From Streptomyces katrae (GTDB taxonomy: Bacteria > Actinomycetota > Actinomycetes > Streptomycetales > Streptomycetaceae), in the NCBI RefSeq assembly GCF_000717655.1, contig NZ_JNZY01000025.1, forward strand, positions 26,667-90,666: a stretch of DNA of 64,000 nt, given 5' to 3'. The translations under genes and the position numbers were made by a program. The notes below the pieces were generated by a model, which saw only the letters and a program-made list of their open reading frames with translations, was not told the DNA's origin and made no database searches. Positions 54,421 through 62,889 of the stretch are shown here, piece by piece (position 1 is the first letter of the stretch; each line of letters starts with the position of its first letter).

Positions 54421-54595
54421 CCGTACGTCAACGTCAAGATCACCGGCGAAGGCGCGACCACCGCCCAGAAGGCCGAGATCATCGCCGGGATCACCGACCT
54501 CCTGGTCAGGGGTCCTCGGCAAGGCCCCGGCCCTCACGTTCGTCCTGATCGACGAAGTGGCCCTGGGGGACTGGGGCATCGCCGGCTCCCGACGG
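54421..54595 (+). pseudogene. 4-oxalocrotonate tautomerase-type gene, no start codon and frameshifted
   Basis: Immediately after the SDR gene the plus strand reads PYVNVKITGEGATTAQKAEI, then IAGITDLLVR. After one extra G near 54511 it reads VLGKAPALTFVLIDEVALGD, then WGIAGS. This is a tautomerase family chain in which N-terminal P1 is catalytic. The codon before that proline is GGG, not ATG, so it is dead at both ends. It was probably once co-transcribed with the SDR. The rest of 54600-55098 holds nothing recognised. Confidence 0.75.
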
Positions 54596-55098
54596 ACAAA
54601 CAGCACGACGCCAACAGGGAGCAGGGCTCGCCGGTTCACACGGCCGTCCGTGCCGGTGCCGCGGCGGCACCGGCAGCGGATGGCCGTGCGGCGGCCTGGA
54701 CCGGCGGCCACCACGTGGTCGGCCGCCAACCGCCGTGTACGGCCGGCCACGAACACGCACTGGCAACGGCACCGTTGCATCGTGACGGCCGACGGACGCC
54801 GACTGCGGCCGCTGCCCCGGGAGAACGCCTTCGCCGACGCGGCCGTGGACGCTCCCAGTACATTCTCGCGCCGTGCAGCGCCCCCGAGCCGCAGGCCTCG
54901 GTCGGCCTGCCGGCCGCCCCGGGAGCGGATGACGGGCCTGCCCCCCAGACTGCAGTTGTAGCCCGTGATCGCCGACGATCGACTCGCCAGGTCAGGGCCT
55001 GAGCGGTTCACTCGTCGTTGAGGCATCACGGAGACCGGGGGCCAAAGTTCGTGCTTCCGAGTCTGGTGCCCGGCCAGGAGGCGGGCGGCGCCCCGACG

Positions 55099-58000
55099 TC
55101 ATTCGGATGGCGGCCTCTGGAACCAGGCCGGCATCTCGTGACCGGTGAACTCTTGGTAGGCGCGTCTGACGCTTTGCGGAGCGCCGGCGTGAGCAGCTCG
55201 TACGAGGTCCGTGATCCAGGCTCCGATCGGGTGCTCGTGTTCCTTGAGCTGCGGCGCCATGCCAAGGGCGAAGAGGAGGGGGATGACGGCTTCGGTGAAT
55301 CGGCCGGCTTTGATCAGGATGTGGCCCAAGCACACGGTGTTTCGTACGTAACCGACCCGGTGGGCATCGGGGTCTCGTTCGAAGAGTTCCGTGAACATCG
55401 CGGTCGACTCGCGGCAGTGCTCCAGCGCGTCCGACCACCGTCCCGCGTCCGCGAGCCTCAGCGCGTGGTTGCCCACCGTAGCCGCCAGGTCGGGCAGGTT
55501 GGCGTCGCGGTCGGCTTGGACGCGTCCGCGTGCGATCTCGACGGCCTCCGCCGAATAGGTGAGGACGTCATCGAGCCGCCCCGCTTCTTCCAGCCATTGG
55601 GCGTGGAAGCCGGCGGCGATGGGAAGGCCCGGCGTGTCGGCCGGTCCGCCCCTCAGCTCACGGCTGCCGGCCACCGCCTCCTGCGAGCACACCAAGGCGT
55701 CGTCGAAACGTCCCATCCTCATCAGGCGCGTCGCGTGCGGGATCAGTGCACGGACCAGGTCTGCGAGGCTGCTCGAGTCGCCATCGCGGCCGGCCTTCTC
55801 CCGGCACAGGGCGACTCCTTCTTCGGACCAGACGAAGGCTTCGGCGAGGCGGTCGGCCCTTTCCAGCAGCACCATGTGCATGGCCACCAACGCGATGAGC
55901 GCCGCCAGGTGGACGTCCCGGTCCTGGTGGACCGACTCCCTGCAGGTGTGGACCGCCTCCTCGGACACGCGCAGTGCTTCCGCCCCGCGCCCGAGATTCG
56001 AGAGCAGCACCGCATGGCTCCCCAGCGCGTTCGCGAGGGCTGCCAGGTGGGGATCCCCGTCCAGGCTCGCCAACTCCTTCTGGACCTCGACCGCTTCCTC
56101 GGAGTGCGACAGGGCGTCGAGCGGGCGCCCGGTCTGTTCCAGCAGCGTCGCATGGCCACTCAGGGCTGCCGGAAGGTCGGGCAGGAACCTTGCGCGGTCC
56201 AGCCGGACAAGGTCCCTGAGCGCTCCCAGGGCCAGCCCGGAGTAGGTGAGGGCGTCCGCATCGCGCCCCGCGTTCACCAGAAGCCGCGCGTGGGCGGACA
56301 CGACGCAGAACAGGTCTCGCATGGAGGTGACGTGGAGACTGCCGTCGGGCTGCACGGTGAGTTCACGCAGCATTTCGACGGCGTCCGCAGACCAGCTGAG
56401 CGCCTCCTCCTCGCGTCCCGCGTCTGTCAGCCAGCGCGCGTGGTTGTGCGTCGCCCGAGCCAGCTCGGGAAGGAATCTGTCCCGGTTCTGCGCCGTGAGA
56501 ACGGACAACCAGAGCACGGCCTCATTCGAACGGGTCAGCGCATCGTCGGCGCGACCGACCTGGGCCAGGCGTACGGCGTAGTTGCCGACGGAGTACGCGA
56601 GGGAGGGCAGCCGGGCCGCGGACGGCTCGCGGTTCGCCAACTCGCGCAGGGACATGAAGGCTTCCTCGGTGAGCGCCAGGGCCCGGTCGTGCCGGCCGAC
56701 GTTCGCGAGGCGGTTGGCCAGGTCTCCGCGGATCAGTGCACGTTCCTCGGCGTCGTCGGCCGCGGCGGCAAGGCGGTGGTCGAGAAGCCTGTCGGCGACG
56801 GCGGCCGCCGCGGGAGCCCACTCTCTGCGTTCCTCGGGGAGCAGTTCGTCGATGGCCTCCAAGACGTCGAGGTCCATGTGCGGGTGAGTGGCGAGAGCGA
56901 CTACCGCGGCCCCGCCGGCCTGTATGGCGAGCGCAGGCGTGGTGCGCAGCAGCGGACAGAGCTGGGTTCGTGCCAAGTGGGGCCACCGGGCGGCGGCTTC
57001 CACGAGGGTGGTCAGCGCTCGACGGGTCCACACCGGGCCCTCGTCCGCGGCAGCAGGGCCAGTGCTGTCCGCGGGAGCCAGCAGACGCGCGGGGGCCTCG
57101 TCGGCCCACAGGTCAGCGGGGTGGTCGTGGGTATGGCCGGGGGTGAGCAGGGCAACGTAGTCCTCGCCCAGCCGGTCCGGGTACAGCGGCTCCAGCACGG
57201 TGGCCGGCTCCGTTCCTGCCGCCCCCGGTTGCGCGGCGGGCGGATAGCAGCGGGCGTGGTCCTTCAGCATCGCCCCCGGTGATTGCGAGCTCTCGATGTC
57301 CGCCCGGATGACGGCCCGCTTCCCGTCGGCGTAGCCGAGCGGCCCGGTGAGCGTGGCGGTGTAGACGATCTGCCCCATGTCGTTCGCCGTCACCAGGAGC
57401 GGGTCCTCACGGCGGTGGCACAGGGAGAGCCAGTGGTGGCGTTCCCGGGCCAGAAGATATGCCGAGACCTCGACGGGGTCACTCGGCGGCTCATCACCCT
57501 GGTGTACGGCGAGGACGACGACGAGGGCGGCCATGTGCACGGCCAGGACGAGCTGGTACTCCTCCCGGTCCGCAAGGCCCGCGGGGAGCCCGGCCGGCCC
57601 GGTATCGGGGATGTCCAGCAGTTCGGCGAACCGGTCCCGAGCTGCCGAGAACAGCCCCGCCCGGTCCACCGCGGGGTCGCTCTCCAAAGGCGGGAGTTCG
57701 AAGCGCTCCGCGTGCACGCCGAGGTCGTGCTCCATGCGGTAGGCGACGCTCTGCCACCACACCCCGCTCGGCCTGGCGAGCAGCAGGACCCGAACCCGGA
57801 TGCCCCGCCCCGCACCCACGTTCGTGTCATCCAGCAACGTCAGCAGGTCAGGGGTGTCCCACCGCTCCGCGTAGTCCAGCACGACCAGCACGCCTGCGGC
57901 CGTGCCCAGGCCTTCCGGAACGTTGAAGGCCGGCGGAGCCTGCCGGTCTCTGCGATGGAATGCCCGCAAGACCGCCCAGCCTTGAGCGCCCCATTCGGTC

Positions 58001-58380
58001 GCGACCTCCATCGCGAGCCGCGTCTTGCCCTGTCCTCCCGGCCCGTGCACCAGACACACACGCAGCGTGCCGGTTGCATCGCGCCACTGCCGCAACCGCT
58101 CCCGCTCCGCCGTCCGCCCCGCGAAGTCCACCACAGCGCCGCCCGCCTGCAGCAGTGCACTCGGCTGCACGGCACCGCCGCCGAGCGCCGCTTGCGCCGG
58201 CACCCCGCCACCAGACCCGGGCGCCGGCCATGGCGCGAGCCGATACGGCTCCCCGCCCTCGTAGACCACCATGTCGCCCGCAGCCTGGAACACCCGGCCG
58301 AATCCGGACGCGACAGCACGCTGCTCCCGCCGGCGACCGAACCCCGGCTCATCGGGACGGGGCCACCTGGCTCCGGTCAA
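55099..58380 (-). CDS. STAND NTPase with TPR repeats and N-terminal amyloid-like motif (NLR-like)
   Basis: The 1093-residue protein has an N-terminal motif VFQAAGDMVVY (residues 30-40), then an NTPase domain with Walker A GPGGQGKT (113-120), Walker B-type VLVVLDYAE (164-172) and VRVLLLARPSGVWW as sensor segment. From about residue 590 to 1070 come about ten TPR-like repeats of 45-50 residues, each with an A-L-x-x-x-x-E-A core (DRALALTEEAFMSLREL, DDALTRSNEAVLWL, DALSHSEEAVEVQKEL and so on). This is the STAND/NLR plan: sensor repeats, switch NTPase, signalling end. TTG 58380 overlaps the stop of the upstream gene (TTGA), so translation is coupled. Its first motif matches the C-terminus of that partner. 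Confidence 0.85.
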   Translation of the reverse strand: MTGARWPRPDEPGFGRRREQRAVASGFGRVFQAAGDMVVYEGGEPYRLAPWPAPGSGGGVPAQAALGGGAVQPSALLQAGGAVVDFAGRTAERERLRQWRDATGTLRVCLVHGPGGQGKTRLAMEVATEWGAQGWAVLRAFHRRDRQAPPAFNVPEGLGTAAGVLVVLDYAERWDTPDLLTLLDDTNVGAGRGIRVRVLLLARPSGVWWQSVAYRMEHDLGVHAERFELPPLESDPAVDRAGLFSAARDRFAELLDIPDTGPAGLPAGLADREEYQLVLAVHMAALVVVLAVHQGDEPPSDPVEVSAYLLARERHHWLSLCHRREDPLLVTANDMGQIVYTATLTGPLGYADGKRAVIRADIESSQSPGAMLKDHARCYPPAAQPGAAGTEPATVLEPLYPDRLGEDYVALLTPGHTHDHPADLWADEAPARLLAPADSTGPAAADEGPVWTRRALTTLVEAAARWPHLARTQLCPLLRTTPALAIQAGGAAVVALATHPHMDLDVLEAIDELLPEERREWAPAAAAVADRLLDHRLAAAADDAEERALIRGDLANRLANVGRHDRALALTEEAFMSLRELANREPSAARLPSLAYSVGNYAVRLAQVGRADDALTRSNEAVLWLSVLTAQNRDRFLPELARATHNHARWLTDAGREEEALSWSADAVEMLRELTVQPDGSLHVTSMRDLFCVVSAHARLLVNAGRDADALTYSGLALGALRDLVRLDRARFLPDLPAALSGHATLLEQTGRPLDALSHSEEAVEVQKELASLDGDPHLAALANALGSHAVLLSNLGRGAEALRVSEEAVHTCRESVHQDRDVHLAALIALVAMHMVLLERADRLAEAFVWSEEGVALCREKAGRDGDSSSLADLVRALIPHATRLMRMGRFDDALVCSQEAVAGSRELRGGPADTPGLPIAAGFHAQWLEEAGRLDDVLTYSAEAVEIARGRVQADRDANLPDLAATVGNHALRLADAGRWSDALEHCRESTAMFTELFERDPDAHRVGYVRNTVCLGHILIKAGRFTEAVIPLLFALGMAPQLKEHEHPIGAWITDLVRAAHAGAPQSVRRAYQEFTGHEMPAWFQRPPSE

Positions 58381-58805
58381 GGCCGCTCGTTCCGGTAGAT
58401 CGTGATGTTCCCGCCGGCCTGGTGCACCGAACTGCTTCCGGACGCGGTGGCCGACTGGTGGACCGTCCCAGTAGCCCCGGCAGACCCCGCGCGGCTCTCC
58501 ACGGCATCGACCAGGCGCTGCAACTGCTCGGCGAATCCGGCATCACGCTCGGCGTGCTCGGCCACCGCGTCGCTCACCCGGCGCACGGTCCGCTCACTGA
58601 CCTCCCCGCCGCCGCGCCCGACCTCCGTGACCAGGGTCTCCAGCGCCGTGTCGCCCGAGAGCTGCCGGCTCACCAGGTCGTGGATGGCGTCCATGCCGAT
58701 GTCGAAGGCCTGGTCGGCCTCCGCGTCAGCCGGTTCCGCCGCGCGGCGCAGCTTGCGCATCAGGTACCCGACTGCCGCGCCCGCCAGCAGCTCAATGCCC
58801 GTCAC
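58377..58805 (-). CDS. Small partner protein with C-terminal amyloid-like motif (putative effector)
   Basis: The 142-residue protein opens MTGIELLAGAAVGYLMRKLR, a short hydrophobic/amphipathic helix followed by basic residues that could insert in or lie on the membrane. A charged helical region follows (DQAFDIGMDAIHDLVSRQLS, AEHAERDAGFAEQLQRLVDA). It ends with VHQSATASGSSS and VHQAGGNITIY (127-137). The last motif matches VFQAAGDMVVY in the STAND protein. GTG 58805 follows GGGGGAGG. In NLR-type amyloid pairs the effector carries the motif at its C-terminus, as here. A membrane-damaging or scaffold role is inference. Confidence 0.75.
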   Translation of the reverse strand: MTGIELLAGAAVGYLMRKLRRAAEPADAEADQAFDIGMDAIHDLVSRQLSGDTALETLVTEVGRGGGEVSERTVRRVSDAVAEHAERDAGFAEQLQRLVDAVESRAGSAGATGTVHQSATASGSSSVHQAGGNITIYRNERP

Positions 58806-58933
58806 CGAACCTCCCCCAGACCGAAACCCGACATCCCACGAACGGCCTGTGCCAGCCCGCAGCAGTGGACGCCCACCCCGGGCCACGAGTATCTGCCAGC
58901 GACCCCGACCACACGACCAGAACGCCGAAACTG

Positions 58934-59206
58934 TCACCGCGCGCAGCCTCCTGATGCTTGCCGCGGTCGGAAGCTCACCCCATCGGGGGGGGTAGCCGTA
59001 CGTCTGGTCGCCGTCTCCCCCGAGCGATGCGACGCGTCCCCGCCTCGTGCCCGGGCAGGGCGGCGTGTCTGGCTCGCGACGATTTCCGGCGCCAGCCACC
59101 GGTAGCCTGCGGCGACGACGGCTGCCTCACTGGTCATGCCCTCGATCTCGGCGACGGCGAGGTCATCACGGGCGGTGCGGGCAAGGAGGTCGAGGACGTC
59201 CGCCAC
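58934..59206 (-). CDS. Small open frame upstream of the STAND operon, weakly supported
   Basis: A 90-residue frame from GTG 59206 begins MADVLDLLARTARDDLAVAE then GMTSEAAVVAAGYRWLAPEI, which looks like real protein with high third-position GC. The second half is arginine/threonine-rich and less convincing. There is no ribosome binding site. It may be a truncated gene. Other parts of 58806-59409 show nothing I can support. Confidence 0.3.
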   Translation of the reverse strand: MADVLDLLARTARDDLAVAEIEGMTSEAAVVAAGYRWLAPEIVASQTRRPARARGGDASHRSGETATRRTATPPDGVSFRPRQASGGCAR

Positions 59207-59409
59207 GCCCGACGCACCGGCATGAGCACGGCGCTGACGTTCCTCGCCGTCGGCCCGGTCTGCGTACCGCGCCGCCGGATCCCGGCCGCATACCTGATGG
59301 ACGCGGTCAAGGAGGCGGCATGGCTGGCAGTCTGGTGGACCGCGCGGTCCCCGACCGACGGATGAGCCGGCGCGTGCTCGGCTCCTGGGTGACGGCCGCG
59401 TGGGAGAGG

Positions 59410-59910
59410 TCAGTGCCGCGGGGGCAGGGGGTGGAGCGTCACGTCGTACACCTGCCCGTCAGCGACCGTCAGCGTCATGAACGAGCAGAAGGGCTGGCGT
59501 CTGCGGTCCGTGGGCGAGCCCGGGTTGAGCAGGCGCAGTCTCTCCGCAGTGGTGTCCCATGGGATGTGGCTGTGGCCGAACACCAGGACGTCCACCTCTG
59601 GGAACCGCGCGGCGCAGCGCCGCTCCCGTCCGGCGGACGCTCCCGTTTCGTGCACGACCCCGAAGTGCACTCCTTCCAGCTCGGCGTAGGCGACCTCCGG
59701 AAGCCTGCGGCGCAGTCCCGGGCCGTCATTGTTGCCGTACACACCGATCAACCGGCGGGACCTGGACTCCAACAGGTCGAGCGTGGCCTCGTCGACCCAG
59801 TCCCCGGCGTGGATGACGGCGTCGGCCTCGTCGACGGCGGCCAGGAGGGCTTCCGGGAGTGACCTGGCGCGGGTGGGGAGGTGGGTGTCCGAGGTCAGCA
59901 GGAGCCGCAT
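59410..59910 (-). CDS. YfcE/MJ0936-type metallophosphoesterase
   Basis: The 166-residue protein has the calcineurin-like metal ligands in order: SDTHLPTRA (residues 8-16), DAVIHAGDWVD, GVYGNNDGPG, GVVHET and VLVFGHSHIPWDT, followed by LLNPGSPTDRRR. This is the YfcE/MJ0936 phosphodiesterase family; the physiological substrate is usually unknown. ATG 59910 (MRLLLTSDTHL) is the domain start, with a weak GGAAC site. The 364 bases upstream to 60274 show nothing recognised. Confidence 0.92.
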   Translation of the reverse strand: MRLLLTSDTHLPTRARSLPEALLAAVDEADAVIHAGDWVDEATLDLLESRSRRLIGVYGNNDGPGLRRRLPEVAYAELEGVHFGVVHETGASAGRERRCAARFPEVDVLVFGHSHIPWDTTAERLRLLNPGSPTDRRRQPFCSFMTLTVADGQVYDVTLHPLPPRH

Positions 59911-60274
59911 GCGTTCCACGATAGGGGCTGCGCCGCGAGCGCCTCGGCGGACGCGGCCGTCTGGGCGCGGCGCCACACGGACCCCGGGAGTCACCCGCGT
60001 CGCACGGTCAGGCTCATTGCGGAGGGTTCGTCCAGACCCATGGCATCGGCCGGCCGGGCCAGAGCGGGATCGTAGGAGTTCGCCACGGCGTCCAGGGGAC
60101 CGGGGGGAATCGAGGGCACGCAGGCCGCCACGACCGGAGGCGATCAGGGCGTCGAGCAGGGAACCGAGGCGACTCAGGGCTCGCAGTGACCGAGGGAAAC
60201 CGGGGAGACACGGCGGGTGCCTCAGCGAGCCGTTGATGGCGACGCCCCCGTCCGGCAGCCAGAGGCCGGGGGCT

Positions 60275-61702
60275 TCAGCCTGCCTTGGCGACGGGAGGGA
60301 CGTATTCCCCCACCAAGCTGCGGTGCCACCAGGCGCGGGTCTGCCGCAGCTCGTGGCGGTCGGTGAAGCGGTAGCGGTAGAGGCGGGCGCGCAGGAATGT
60401 GGGCGGGGAGGACGGGAAGGGATTGTGGCCCAGCAGCTTGAGGACGACGGGGTCGTTGTCGAGCAGCTTGACGAGGAAGGCCGTGAACCAGGGCCCGGCG
60501 TATGCGGGTGAGATGGCCGCGAACCACATCATCCAGTCGAGCCGCAGGTGGTAGGGGGCCACCTGTGGGGGCATTCGGCGTACGTCACCGGGTTTGCCCT
60601 TGAATCCGTATGCCTGCCACACCGTGTCGTCGGTGATCTCCGGTTCGTCGGTGCCTTCGAGCACCACCTCGTAGCGCGTGCGCTCAATGGTGCCGAAGGC
60701 TCCGTAGGTGTTCATCAGGTGGAAGGGGTTGAAGGAGTAGTTCATCACCTGGTGGCGGGAGAGCAGGTTGCGCACCGGCCAGTAGCTGAGCAGGACCATG
60801 AGCCCGGCGACGGCGAGCACCGTGCTCTCGTACCAGGTCGGCGGGGCGGCAAAGGAGGGCGGTTGGGGCAGGCCCAGCACGTCTGCGGCCCGTGCGCCGT
60901 CGATCGCGGTGACGGCGAGCAGGATGGTCAGCCAGTTGAGCCACGCGAAGTTTCCCGACGCCACGAGCCAGAGCTGTGTGACGACGATGAAGCCGGCGAC
61001 CACGCTCGCGATCGGCTGTGGCGCGAACAGCATCACCGGAGCGACGAGCTGCGCCACGTGGCTGGCCGCGACCTCGACCCGGTGCAGCGGCCGCGGCAGG
61101 CGGTGGAAGCACCAGGTCAGGGGGCCGGGCATCGGCTGGGTCTCGTGGTGGTAGTACAGGCAGGTCAGGTCGCGCCAGCACGGGTCGTGACGCAGCTTGA
61201 TCAGTCCGGCGCCGAACTCCAGTCGGAACAGGAGCCAGCGCAGGAGGAACAGCACCAGGACCGGGGGCGGCACATCCTCGTTCCCGAGGAAGATCGCCAA
61301 GAAGCCCGCTTCGAGCAGCAGCGACTCCCACATGAAGCCGAACCACGTCTGCCCGACGTTGACGACGGAGAGGTAGAGAACCCACGGCACTGCCCACATC
61401 AGCATCGACGCCCACAGCGGTACGCGGTCGGCCACGCCCACGGCGAGGGCCACGGAGAGCACGGTGCCCGTCCAGGCGGTGATCGCGAAGAAGCGGTCGG
61501 AGTAATGGAGCTGGAAGATGCTGGGCGATCTCCGGAAGGGAACGGACGCGACGAAACGCGGGACCGGCAGCAAACCGCGCTCACCGATGAGCGCCCGGAA
61601 TTGATGGGCGGTGCTCAGGAAGGCGATGAAATAGAGCACGGCCAGACCTCGCTGGAACACGAGTCTGCTCAGCCAGTAATCACCGTCCGCGAACCACTCC
61701 AC
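60275..61702 (-). CDS. Lipase maturation factor-family membrane protein
   Basis: The 475-residue protein has about eight to ten membrane segments (LVFQRGLAVLYFIAFLSTAH through STVLAVAGLMVLLSYWPVRN) and the LMF landmarks WLLFRLEFGAGLIKLRHDPC, WRDLTCLYYHHETQPMPGPL, NSF-type MNYSFNPFHLMNTYGAFGTI and the C-terminal RRMPPQVAPYHLRLDWMMWF. In animals LMF1 folds lipases in the ER; bacterial homologues are uncharacterised. ATG 61702 lies opposite a dead SpoIIE gene. Confidence 0.9.
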   Translation of the reverse strand: MEWFADGDYWLSRLVFQRGLAVLYFIAFLSTAHQFRALIGERGLLPVPRFVASVPFRRSPSIFQLHYSDRFFAITAWTGTVLSVALAVGVADRVPLWASMLMWAVPWVLYLSVVNVGQTWFGFMWESLLLEAGFLAIFLGNEDVPPPVLVLFLLRWLLFRLEFGAGLIKLRHDPCWRDLTCLYYHHETQPMPGPLTWCFHRLPRPLHRVEVAASHVAQLVAPVMLFAPQPIASVVAGFIVVTQLWLVASGNFAWLNWLTILLAVTAIDGARAADVLGLPQPPSFAAPPTWYESTVLAVAGLMVLLSYWPVRNLLSRHQVMNYSFNPFHLMNTYGAFGTIERTRYEVVLEGTDEPEITDDTVWQAYGFKGKPGDVRRMPPQVAPYHLRLDWMMWFAAISPAYAGPWFTAFLVKLLDNDPVVLKLLGHNPFPSSPPTFLRARLYRYRFTDRHELRQTRAWWHRSLVGEYVPPVAKAG

Positions 61703-61866
61703 GACTCCTCCTGGCGTGGTGTCCTGCGTCCCGCTGTCCTATCCCCGCCGCATGCCGGATACCCGCTTCGCTTCCCCTACCTCTACCTTCCCCCCGGCGG
61801 GCGACCGGTGCAGCGGGTGGTCAGCCAGGGGCCACAGCCGCGCAACGGTACGAGCAGTGCGCCGGA

Positions 61867-62190
61867 GACCGGCATGCGCTACCGGTCATCGTCTTGCCGG
61901 ACGGCACGGCCGACTTGGTTGCCGTGGATACGGGCCCACCGCTGGGCGTGGGAGGCGTGGGCTTCGAGGCCGCCGCCTTTCCTGTGGCCCTGGGCAGTCT
62001 GCTGGTGCTCTACACCGACGGCCTGATCGAGGCCCGAGGTCGTGACATCGGTGTCGGACTCCGCCGGCTGCGGGCGGCGCTCACCCACCCCGCAACGGCG
62101 CTGGACGACGTCTGCGACACAGTCGTCACGTCGCTGCTGCCGGACGGTGGGCGCCCGAGGTTTCGACGTGATCACATTCCCCATTCTTGA
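61867..62190 (+). pseudogene. SpoIIE/PP2C-type phosphatase C-terminal remnant
   Basis: The plus strand reads HALPVIVLPDGTADLVAVDT, then GPPLGVGGVGFEAAAFPVAL and GSLLVLYTDGLIEARGRDIG. This is the final third of a SpoIIE phosphatase as used in anti-sigma/STAS switches (GHxPPxLL ... LGV ... LLLYTDGLIE). The end deviates after LLPDGGRPR where DDVALLV is expected. No upstream PP2C core remains. Together with the HATPase and STAS fragments it shows repeated loss of this regulatory type. Nothing else is seen in 61703-61866. Confidence 0.75.
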
Positions 62191-62227
62191 GTCGACTCTT
62201 GTCAATTTTCTTACTGCGCGCTATATA
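62187..62227 (+). promoter_or_regulatory. hsp20 promoter with overlapping palindrome
   Basis: TTGTCA (62199-62204), 17 bases, TATATA (62222-62227) is near-consensus. A perfect 10-bp palindrome gagtcgactc (62189-62198) ends one base before the -35, a position suited to repression or heat-shock control. Confidence 0.75.
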
Positions 62228-62274
62228 GGGAGTGTCGCCATGTGCATCTGTGACGAGTGGGAGAGGAGTGAACA

Positions 62275-62703
62275 ATGATGCTCATGCGGACTGATCCTTT
62301 CCGGGAACTGGACCGGCTGACACAGCAGGTGCTGGGCGCCGCGGCCCGGCCGGCGGCCATGTCCATGGACGCCTTCCGCGAGGGTGATGCCTTCGTCGTC
62401 GAGCTCGACCTGCCCGGTGTCGACCCCGAGTCCATCGACCTGGATGTCGAACGGAACGTCCTCGACATCAGGGCGGAGCGGCGAACCACCGCGTCCGCAG
62501 AGAACAGCGACGTGCTGATCGCGGAGCGGCCCTCCGGGACCTTCAGCCGCCAGCTGTTCCTCGGCGAGATGCTGGACGCCGACCACATCGAGGCCTCCTA
62601 CGAGGCCGGCGTACTGCGGCTGAGCATCCCCGTCGCCGAGGAGGCGAAGCCTCGGAAGATCGAGATCAGGGCAGACGGCCCGCGTAAGGAGATCAACGCC
62701 TGA
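62275..62703 (+). CDS. Hsp20/alpha-crystallin small heat-shock protein
   Basis: The 142-residue chaperone has an alpha-crystallin domain: [60 protein letters not shown] and [20 protein letters not shown], ending in the I-x-I-type [12 protein letters not shown] 62275 follows GAGGAG. It sits upstream of dnaK with a strong promoter, consistent with a stress-response unit. It holds unfolding proteins for DnaK. Confidence 0.95.
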   Translation: MMLMRTDPFRELDRLTQQVLGAAARPAAMSMDAFREGDAFVVELDLPGVDPESIDLDVERNVLDIRAERRTTASAENSDVLIAERPSGTFSRQLFLGEMLDADHIEASYEAGVLRLSIPVAEEAKPRKIEIRADGPRKEINA

Positions 62704-62718
62704 CGGGCGCGCGGCAGG

Positions 62719-62830
62719 AGGGTCGCAGTCTCGGGCGAGATCGACATCCTGAGCGCGCCGCAGCTTCGGGTGACCGAGGCCGTAGCAGTCGCAGAACTCG
62801 ACAGCGACGGCCCTGCTCGGCCCGCCCCGC
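62719..62830 (+). pseudogene. STAS (anti-anti-sigma) domain remnant
   Basis: Between hsp20 and dnaK one frame reads RVAVSGEIDILSAPQLRVTE then AVAVAELDSDGPARPAP. The start matches the STAS strand-helix VxVSGELDxxxAPxLR of BldG/SpoIIAA-like proteins; the phosphoserine loop and the rest are missing. Confidence 0.5.
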
Positions 62831-62889
62831 GAAGTGAACAGCCGAAAGATTCATTGATTCTGAGCTCGTTGGTTTGAGAGGAGCGGATG

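Noticed and set aside
55018..57282. 754-residue plus-strand frame opposite the STAND gene
   Set aside because: High GC keeps antisense frames open; no family motif, while the minus strand has Walker motifs and TPRs.
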